Source: Pseudomonas brassicae (GTDB lineage Bacteria > Pseudomonadota > Gammaproteobacteria > Pseudomonadales > Pseudomonadaceae). Taken from it: a DNA stretch of 49,849 bases. The DNA is taken from contig NZ_JAAHBU010000128.1 in NCBI RefSeq assembly GCF_010671725.1, forward strand, positions 1 through 49,849, written 5' to 3'. A program made the translations under genes and the position numbers. The notes beneath the pieces were generated by a model. It was not told the DNA's origin, did not search any database, and saw nothing but the letters and a program-made list of their open reading frames with translations. This document shows positions 43,901 to 49,849 of the stretch, one piece after another (the first letter of the stretch is position 1; each line of letters begins with the position of its first letter).

Positions 43901-44483
43901 CAGTAAAGCCCTCGCCTTCCTGGGTCAGCGCATCCAGCCATTGCCGAGCATCCGCGGTACGCATCAATGCCGCCGCAAAGTTGCCCAGAAAGCTGATGGG
44001 CCGACCATCCAGGATCGACAGCATGTCATCGCCCTGGTACAGACTGTCGAACATGGCAATGCGCAGGTTCTGCAGGCGCATCGGCAAGATGAAGTTATCG
44101 GCGTCACTCAACAGCCGATGCGCCAGCACCAGGCTCACATCGGCTTGCTCGCAAAGCACCTGCGCCTGCTGCGCGATACAGTCGCTGAAGAGACGATCAT
44201 CGTCGCACAGGACTTTGACGTACTCGCCACTGGCCAGTGCCAACCCCTGCACCAGGTTGCGCTGGAACCCCAACTGGTGAGGGTTGCGTTGATACCGCAC
44301 GCGTGCACGTTCCTGGCCATCAAATGAATCAACGATGGCCTTAATCTCGCCATCGGTGCTGTCATCGCAAACCACCACCTCCAGCTGCGCATGGGACTGC
44401 CCCAGAGCGCTCTGCAGGGCACTGGCAAAAAAACGGGGGCTGAAGGCTGGAATGACAATACTGACGAGCGGAACTGTGGTCAC
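40917..44483 (-). CDS. fgt1: Giant multidomain flagellin glycosyltransferase (Fgt1/FgtA-like)
   Basis: This intact 1188-residue protein joins three glycosyltransferase-like modules. Residues 1 to about 230 are GT2 (PLVSIVIPAFSPRFFASAL, VVVCDDSTDG, VKVLCDDDRL). About 340-830 is a second GT2-type tandem (PLVSVIILAGADLLALQTCI, ARGEYLLLLSPAS). About 870-1188 is a GT1/GT4-like module (RVGWGGGTSHTGDLEIIAEV, FNDCKSNLRLLEYGACGYPVV). The start is GTG 44483. The size and place between flgL and fliC match FgtA of P. syringae, which glycosylates flagellin. Whether all three modules are active cannot be judged; the second lacks an obvious DxD. Confidence 0.9.
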   Translation of the reverse strand: MTTVPLVSIVIPAFSPRFFASALQSALGQSHAQLEVVVCDDSTDGEIKAIVDSFDGQERARVRYQRNPHQLGFQRNLVQGLALASGEYVKVLCDDDRLFSDCIAQQAQVLCEQADVSLVLAHRLLSDADNFILPMRLQNLRIAMFDSLYQGDDMLSILDGRPISFLGNFAAALMRTADARQWLDALTQEGEGFTALLDQALFICLLRRGNMVMLNSSLAVERLHPDRLSKQPAVRELAKTEWRWLMQMLSSRTGEHAPAHGWVRYVALTQAHELPRQWQEVCLVRVLGNWQTRLQGRVGSDCESYAQFYRQWLDCRRFSDSQLRLMPQTIAAWPRQPRVLPVILDEHNDPAGVQLTLDSLAQQQYAAAPITLLSDGPALPGASIIPLALQSSWVDSLNGLIAQAAEGDWVYLLRAGDVLGASALLVLAERIAVLPGVACIYSDEGALLEGESTEPVFKPAFNLDLMRAYPYVGRALAFDCQVASDLGGFDVAFDELAPHDLLWRVVESAGLQAVEHIAEVQLESTLSFAQWLSLPQVVEHNATVVAAHLRRLGVEHRIRHDELALLNRIDYPLACAPLVSVIILAGADLLALQTCIQGLLERTVYAPYEVLIVASDTGTGDMRTWLDAMGQVAGGLLRVLYPSGATCAAQLLNVAGDQARGEYLLLLSPASQIVAGDWLAELVNHAARPEVGLVGAKVLDPQGKIVHAGRVLGVGNGVGDVMPGEPGYGRGYMQRLQVAQNWSALSADCLMVRKSLYDNLGGMDEAMFDGNLAQADLCLRASTQGYLLVWTPYSTVVRAPVAVRMASETQQRKQQEDFYLRWLPKVVNDPAYNPNLSLASASFALEPSVRGSWNPLCSRSLPAVLGLPVNSSAVGHYRVIQPFLELEAAGRVVGRVSHESPSVVELARMDPDVLILQLRHTEDSVNDIVRLKTFSNARRIFEMDDYVLQAPVKNTHARNKPKDTEAQLRRGIANCDRVVVTTQALANMLSGMHQDIRVVPNMLAAHLWDGLRGQRATSAKPRVGWGGGTSHTGDLEIIAEVVRELADEVEWVFFGMCPDKLRPYIHEFHPVIGLDQYPAKLASLNLDLALAPLEFHVFNDCKSNLRLLEYGACGYPVVCTDTEAYRSDLPCTRVYSNSTQEWLTAIRMHLADPDASYRMGDALREAVLRDYVLRADNLQHWVWGWLAD

Positions 44484-44503
44484 GGTGCAAGGCTCTTGAA
44501 CAA

Positions 44504-44535
44504 AGGGCGCCGGCCATTAGCTGGCGCGGCGCCCT
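44504..44535 (-). terminator. Terminator between flgL and fgt1
   Basis: AGGGCGCCG (44504-44512) and CGGCGCCCT (44527-44535) form a perfect 9-bp stem, extended by GCCA/TGGC after a one-base bulge. TTTGTT follows on the minus strand. It lies in the 85-bp gap after flgL, so the glycosylation genes are probably a separate unit, but no promoter is evident. Confidence 0.7.
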
Positions 44536-44568
44536 GAAATCATGGGACTAAACGTGCGCGGAGCGCAC

Positions 44569-46137
44569 TCAGAGGCGGTTGAACAAGCCCAGTCCGGCAA
44601 GCTTGCTGAACGCCAGTTGCGAGGCTTGCAACATGTTCTGCTGCAGGTTCAGACGAATCAGTACTTCTGCCGCATCGGCATCACGGATCGAGCTCTGCGT
44701 CACCGTGTTGGCCGCCTGCAGTGCCTCGTTGGTTTCCGCCTGGACGTCCAGTGCGGCACCGCGTCCACCGATCGAGCTGATGGCTTCCGAGACCTTGTCC
44801 GAGCCACTGGCAAGGTTGGCGATGGCCGAATCGAGCGATGCCTGGAACGCTTTCCTGGCCGCCGGATCGCTGTCCACCGGTGTCAGCAACGCCTTGCGAA
44901 ACGCCTGGATGGTATCGAGCACGTTCTGGTTCTGGTGGTTGTTGACTTGCACCGAGAACTGGTCGCCCGCCTGTGGCACACCAGCGAACGTGAAGTCGAC
45001 GCCCATCACCCGCGACGGGCTGACGGTGGTATCGCCACTGCCCACTGGACGGCTGTCTGCCGTCATCGGCTGTGCATAGACGTCGTACGTGGTGCCGGTC
45101 TTGAACTTGATGATCGCACCACCACCGGGGAAGGCGGCGTCATAGGCAGCCTTGTCGCCGATCTGCACATTGCTGATCTGCGCATCGGACGGATTGCCGG
45201 CGCTGCGCGTACCGTCAATGCTGTCAGGCTTGGAGCTCAGCGTGATCTTGTGGCCGGCGATCGCAGCATCGTAATCGGCCTCATCGCCCGGCTGGAAGGT
45301 GATACCCAGGCGCAAGTCGACACCACGGAACGACACCATGCCATTGAGGCTTTTAGGGTCGAACTTGCCACCGTTGGTGGCTTCCAGCGTTACGTCAGGG
45401 CCTGTCCCGTTGTTCGAGAGGATCTTGAACTGGGTGCTGCTGGTGAACTCGATCACATACGGCTCGCCGCTGCGGAATCGATCGTTGTAGGCCGAGTTGG
45501 CGCCCACCTGACCGTTCGACAGGTTGATGCGGCCATCATCCGGAACCGGCGTGGAGGTCTGGCTGCGACTGGTGTTGAGCGCCTGCTCGAACACGCTGTA
45601 GCCACTTTCATTGGCTGCCACGATGAGTGCATCACCCACCTGCAGGTTGGTCGTGCCCTGATCACCCTTGTAGCTGTAGGTGCCATCGGCATTGCGCTCG
45701 AACGGCTGGGTATCGCCACGCGAGCCGGCGAAAATGTACTTGCCGTTCTCGTCACGGCTGTTCATCAGGCTGAACAGCTGCTCTTCGAGCTGAGCCAGCT
45801 CCTGGGCATTTGCCTTGCGGTCGTTGTCGGTCATGCCGGGGTTGCCGGACCCGATCGCCAGTTCCTTTACGCGTGCCAGCACGTTGGTGACACTGTTGAG
45901 CGTAGCTTCGGAGGTACTGAGGCTGTTGCGCACGTTGGTGATATTGCCGCTGTACTGATCGATCAGCCCCTTCTGCTGCTCCAATTGCAGCAGGCGCGCC
46001 GCCCCCACCGGATCGTCGGCGGCCGTGCGCACGCGCAGCATGTCGCTGGACTGCTGCTGCGACTCGACGGCCTTGGCGAAGTTGCGCTGATAGTTCGAGG
46101 TACTGGTCTGGTAGAACTGGGCGGTAGAAATGCGCAC
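44569..46137 (-). CDS. flgL: Flagellar hook-filament junction protein FlgL (HAP3)
   Basis: FlgL forms the junction between hook and filament. The 522-residue protein starts at GTG 46137 and reads MRISTAQFYQTSTSNYQRNF. It has flagellin-like N- and C-terminal helices (SQQQSSDMLRVRTAADDPVGAARLL; LIRLNLQQNMLQASQLAFSKLAGLGLFNRL). A long beta-rich insert fills about 170-400. It starts 13 bp after flgK. The length is in the usual Pseudomonas range and no break is seen. Confidence 0.97.
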   Translation of the reverse strand: MRISTAQFYQTSTSNYQRNFAKAVESQQQSSDMLRVRTAADDPVGAARLLQLEQQKGLIDQYSGNITNVRNSLSTSEATLNSVTNVLARVKELAIGSGNPGMTDNDRKANAQELAQLEEQLFSLMNSRDENGKYIFAGSRGDTQPFERNADGTYSYKGDQGTTNLQVGDALIVAANESGYSVFEQALNTSRSQTSTPVPDDGRINLSNGQVGANSAYNDRFRSGEPYVIEFTSSTQFKILSNNGTGPDVTLEATNGGKFDPKSLNGMVSFRGVDLRLGITFQPGDEADYDAAIAGHKITLSSKPDSIDGTRSAGNPSDAQISNVQIGDKAAYDAAFPGGGAIIKFKTGTTYDVYAQPMTADSRPVGSGDTTVSPSRVMGVDFTFAGVPQAGDQFSVQVNNHQNQNVLDTIQAFRKALLTPVDSDPAARKAFQASLDSAIANLASGSDKVSEAISSIGGRGAALDVQAETNEALQAANTVTQSSIRDADAAEVLIRLNLQQNMLQASQLAFSKLAGLGLFNRL

Positions 46138-46150
46138 GGTCTACGTCTCC

Positions 46151-48189
46151 TTAAAGGCTGTTGATCAGCGTGCTGAAAATTTCCTGGGCGATCTTGATGA
46201 TCTGCGACGAGGCCGTGTAGTACTGCTGGAACTTGATCAGGTTGCCGGTCTCTTCGTCGAGGTCAACCCCCGACACCGCGGAACTGGCGGCAATCGCCGA
46301 CTTCTGCAGCGCACCGGTGGCATCGCTGTCGAGCTTGGCCTGGGCGGTCTTGCCACCCACGTTTTCGACCAGCTTGCCGTAGGCATCGTTGATGCTCACG
46401 CCTTTGCCGTTCGCATCCATGCCCACTGTCTGCTTGGTTTGCAGGTCGATCACCGACTGCGCGTTGCGGTTATCGGCCGAGCCGGCACCGGTCAGGCTTA
46501 TGGTGTAGTTGTCACCTTCCTTGGGGGCACCGGTGACACTCATCTCGAAGCTGAACGTCTTCTGCGGCGAACCAATCGGCGCGCCAAGCGAGTCGACCAT
46601 CGGCACATTGATCTGCAGCTTGTTTTCCTGCCCGGGAATGATGGTGCCGCCGCCAATCGGATCGCCCTTCGCGTTGTGCACCGTATAAGTCTGCGGGGTG
46701 ACGCTCGCATCGCCAAACACCAGCTTGACCGGGGTCGAATACTTGAGGCCGGTCTCGAGTTCGAGCCGCTGCGTCGCATCGTAGATATCGAGCTGCGTGG
46801 TCAACGTTGGCTGCCCGATGATGCCGGTGCCCTGGTTGCCCGAACCACTGGTGGCAGAAAGCGGTGCCGCGAGTGCAATACGCTTGGGATCGGTCAGGAC
46901 CGTATCAATACTCGCAGCGGCACGCGCGTGGGCGTGATCTTGAACGAATCACCTGTGCTGGGCAGGCCACCGTTCATGTTCAGCGTGAAACCATCGATCA
47001 CCGGAGGTGGTGTCTGGTCCAGCTTGAAGGCGCCCATATCGGTGCCTTCAGGCAGCTTCTTGATCGTGTAGTTGTTGTTGTCGCTGAACGTGATCTGGTA
47101 ATCGCTGGTGCTCAGCTTGCCGCTGTCTGCGATGGTCACATCCAGATTGCCGGTGAGTGGGTTGTTACCCGCCTTGGCGATGCTGCGCTGACTGATCAGC
47201 GCGGCACTGTTGATGTCGTTGAAGATGGACGCACCAAAGTTACCGTTCTTGTCGATACCCTGGGCCATCTGGCTGTTGATCTGGTCTGCAACGACCAGGG
47301 CGATACGACCGAGCTCGTTCAGTGCAGGATCAAGCGTCTCGGTACGGTAGCTCAACAGGCCACCGATCTCACCACCGCTGATGCTGTTGGTGATATCGAT
47401 TTTTGTGGTACCGCGGTTGAGCACCAGATTGGAACGGGTCGGATCGGTAGGGCTGACGACGGTGTCCAGGGTATTGGTGGTTTTGCCAAGCACCAGTGAC
47501 TGGCCATTTTTGAGGTAGACGTCAAGGTTGCCCTCACGCTCGACCACATCCACGCCCACCAGTTCGCTCAGCTGACGCACCGCTTCGTTGCGCTTGTCGA
47601 GCAGCTCGTTAGGGCTGCCCTGCACCGCCGACACGCGGGAAATCTGGTCATTGAAACTGGCGATGGTGGCCGTCAGGTTATTGACCTGGGTGGCCATCGA
47701 CGACAAGTTGCCGTTGATATTGGAGTTCTGCTGGTTCAACTGCGCGGCAATCGTGTTGAAACGCTTGCTCAGTGCCTGGGCGCTGGTCAGCAGCAACTGT
47801 CGAGAGGCGTCTTCGGACGGCTTGGCCGCCGAAGTTTGCATCGCGGTAAAGAAGCTCTGCAGGGCGCCGGTGATGCCGGTGTCCTTGTCCGACAGCAGTT
47901 TGTCGGTGGGGGTGATCTGGTCGAGGTAGGCGTTGGCCTCGCTGTTCAGCGAGTTGGTGGTACGCAGCTGGTTTTCCAGAAAATTGTTGTACACACGGCG
48001 TACGTCGGCCAGCGTGGTGCCAGTGCCGATGAACACGTGGCCTTCCCGGATCGAGGCCTTGGAGTTCTGAATATTCTGCTGGCGCGAGTAACCAGCGGTA
48101 TCGACGTTAGCGATGTTGTTACCCGTGGTGTGCATGCCCGATTGGGCAGCGCTGGCACCGGATAAGCCGATATTGATCAAACTCGCCAT
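46151..48189 (-). pseudogene. flgK: Flagellar hook-filament junction protein FlgK (HAP1), frameshifted in this sequence
   Basis: FlgK is the first hook-associated protein. From ATG 48189 (MASLINIGLSGASAAQSGMH) the frame runs 420 codons through the conserved N-terminus (GNNIANVDTAGYSRQQ) and middle domains. It then loses one base at about 46920 (CGC-GTG-GCC-GCT expected, CGCGTGCCGCT seen) and stops at 46894. The second frame reads AAASIDTVLTDPKRIALAAP and on through the C-terminal end (YYTASSQIIKIAQEIFSTLINSL). Repaired, it is about 679 residues, as expected. The C-terminal helix needed for assembly lies after the break, so the gene as read would be non-functional. Confidence 0.93.
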
Positions 48190-48199
48190 AATTCAAACC

Positions 48200-49404
48200 T
48201 TATAGTTTCGTTGTAGTAGCGACAGCCGCGTAGCTCTCGTACGACTTCATCTGTTTTGCGATCTGCGAGATCTTGCTGGCGTAGTCCGGGTCAGTTGCGT
48301 ACCCGGCCTTCTGCAGTTCTCGCACAAACTGTTCAGGCTTATCGGCCGCATTTACCGCATCTTTATAGCGCGCATTGTTTTGCAGCAGGCTGACCAGGTC
48401 GTGGAAGCTGTCCTGGTACGAATCGTAGGAACGGAACGCTGCCGTTTCCTTGACGAAACGACCGTCGCGAAATTCGCTGGTGATCGCGCGCGCCTGGTCA
48501 CCCTGCCAGTTGCCAGTGGCCTTGATGCCGAACAGGTTATGGCTGCTGCTGCCATCGGCCTGACGCATGACCGACTTGCCCCAGCCGGTCTCCAGGGCGG
48601 CCTGGGCCACCAGGTAGCGTGGGTCGATACCGATGCGCTTGGCGGCCTGCTCGGCCATCGGCAGCATGGTGCTGACAAACTCGTCACTGGAGTCGAAGGC
48701 ACGTTTGGCCGGCGCCAGCGGTGGCTGCGCCACGGCACGCCCATAGATACGCATGGCGCCCGGCGCAGCGAAGGTTTGCGCCGCGCCCAGTCACCCTTGA
48801 CCAGCGCATCGGTCGCGGCCGTGGTGCGCTGGGGCAAGGCTGCCGTGTTGGTGGTGGCTGCATTGCCCCCAGCGGCCGGTACGATACCCGCCAGCAGGCG
48901 GTCGGTAAGCTTGCCCGGCAGGGCCAGGCGCCGCGAATTGAGGGCCGCCATGTCGTTGCGTTGCGTGGTCGCGGTGGCGTCACGGGCCGGGTCGGCGACC
49001 TTGGCCGCCCACAGGCTGCGCTGCTGAATATCGACCCGCGGGAACGGGCTGCTGGCGCTGGCCGTGGCGTTGCTGGCCTTCTGCTTGGACAGCTGGCGCA
49101 TCAACACGTCCTGCAGACCGATGCCGCCGCCCTCGCGGGACATGCTCACCGCCAGTTGCTGGTCATACATCTGTTGATACTGCTTGGTGGTTTCGGTGTT
49201 GAGCGGGTTGTCCTTGGCCAGCACATCGCTGGCCGAACGCATCGACTTGAGCATCTCGTTGAGGAACAACGACTCGAACTCCTGCGCCACCTTGCGCAGG
49301 TTGGCGTCACTGTCGCGATCGCCGACCTTGAGCGAATTGAGGCGATTGAGGTCGGTGTAAGCGCCACTGTCGGCGGCGCTGATGCCGCTTTTAGGCATAT
49401 CCAT
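48200..49404 (-). pseudogene. flgJ: Flagellar rod-capping muramidase FlgJ, frameshifted between its two domains
   Basis: FlgJ caps the rod and opens the cell wall. From ATG 49404 the N-terminal rod-binding domain is intact (LRKVAQEFESLFLNEMLKSMRSA, GGGIGLQDVLMRQL). One base is lost at about 48781 (CGG-GCG expected, CGGCG seen), near codon 208 in the linker. The second frame carries the glucosaminidase domain (VAQAALETGWGKSVMRQ with catalytic Glu, HNLFGIKATGNW) to the stop. Repaired, it is 401 residues, equal to Pseudomonas FlgJ. As read, the rod-cap domain could be made without the enzyme. Confidence 0.92.
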
Positions 49405-49414
49405 GGCCAGCCCC

Positions 49415-49849
49415 TCAGATCACGATCAGGTCGGCTTGCAGGGCGCCGGCCTGTTTCAGGGCTTCGAGGATCGCCATCAGGTCACCGGGGGCCGCGCCCA
49501 CCTGGTTGACCGCACGCACGATCTCGTCAAGCGTGGTGCCGGGGCCAAACTTGAACATCGGCTTGGCTTCCTGCTCGGCGTTGACCCGCGAACGCGGCAC
49601 CACGGCCGTCTCGCCATTGGAGAACGGGCCGGGCTGGCTGACTATCGGGTCTTCGGTGATGGTCACCGTCAGGCTGCCGTGGGTGACCGCCGCGGGCGAC
49701 ACCTTGACGTTCTGGCCGATCACGATGGTGCCGGTACGCGAGTTGATGATGACCTTGGCCACCGCCTGGCCCGGGTCGATCTCCAGGTTCTCGAGGATCG
49801 ACAGGTAGTCGACGCGCTGGCTGGGGTCGAGCGGCGCAGTGACCCGCAC
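49415..49849 (-). CDS. flgI: Flagellar P-ring protein FlgI, C-terminal part (cut by window edge)
   Basis: FlgI forms the P-ring around the rod in the peptidoglycan layer. Only the last 144 residues are here; the frame is open to the right edge, so the signal peptide and N-terminal half are outside. Visible family features are [26 protein letters not shown] and the ending [34 protein letters not shown]. It is 10 bp upstream of flgJ. Confidence 0.96.
   Translation of the reverse strand: MRVTAPLDPSQRVDYLSILENLEIDPGQAVAKVIINSRTGTIVIGQNVKVSPAAVTHGSLTVTITEDPIVSQPGPFSNGETAVVPRSRVNAEQEAKPMFKFGPGTTLDEIVRAVNQVGAAPGDLMAILEALKQAGALQADLIVI

Noticed and set aside
1-49849. tRNA or rRNA genes, CRISPR arrays, insertion sequences or prophage genes
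   Set aside because: None were seen; no transposase-like frames, direct-repeat arrays or cloverleaf candidates stood out.

Overview
The window is one long flagellar and chemotaxis cluster from a Pseudomonas of the putida/fluorescens type. This rests on gene order, high GC content, typical Pseudomonas proteins (FleQ, FleS/FleR, FleN, FlhF, HptB/HsbR/HsbA) and GG-N10-GC sigma-54 promoters. Nearly everything is on the minus strand, so transcription reads from high to low coordinates: flgI (cut by the right edge), flgJ, flgK, flgL, a flagellin glycosylation island (two large glycosyltransferases and a KAS III-like protein), fliC, flaG, fliD, fliS, fliT, fleQ, fleS, fleR, fliEFGHIJ, hsbA, hsbR, hptB, fliK, fliLMNOPQR, flhB, flhA, flhF, fleN, fliA, cheY, cheZ and cheA (cut by the left edge).

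The only plus-strand block is 31.2-36.6 kb. It lies between fliC and the KAS III gene and holds a small secreted protein of unknown function, then a compact four-gene operon for a MacAB/TolC-like tripartite ABC exporter (ATPase, permease, outer-membrane factor, membrane-fusion protein). This cassette interrupts the flagellin glycosylation island and is the main accessory feature.

Regulation can be read from the DNA. Sigma-54 sites lie upstream of flhA, fliL, fliK, fliE and fleS, with a weaker one at fliD. A sigma-28 (FliA) site lies upstream of fliC. The regulators FleQ, FleS/FleR, FleN, FlhF and FliA are all encoded here. Strong hairpins separate fliC/flaG, fliD/fliS, fliG/fliH, flgL/fgt1, and the exporter from KAS III.

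Seven genes (cheY, fliI, fliS, the exporter permease, fgt2, flgK, flgJ) carry small indels that break an otherwise intact, conserved reading frame. There are eight sites, nearly all apparent single G/C losses. The even scatter and lack of other decay suggest sequence errors more than true gene loss, but as given these frames are broken.

The most interesting sequence-level observation is a short acidic motif of the type D/S-x-[IVF]-[DE]-x-L-[LM]. It occurs at the FliM N-terminus, the CheZ C-terminus and the FliN N-terminus, and four times in the CheA linker. It may mark a shared set of CheY docking sites.
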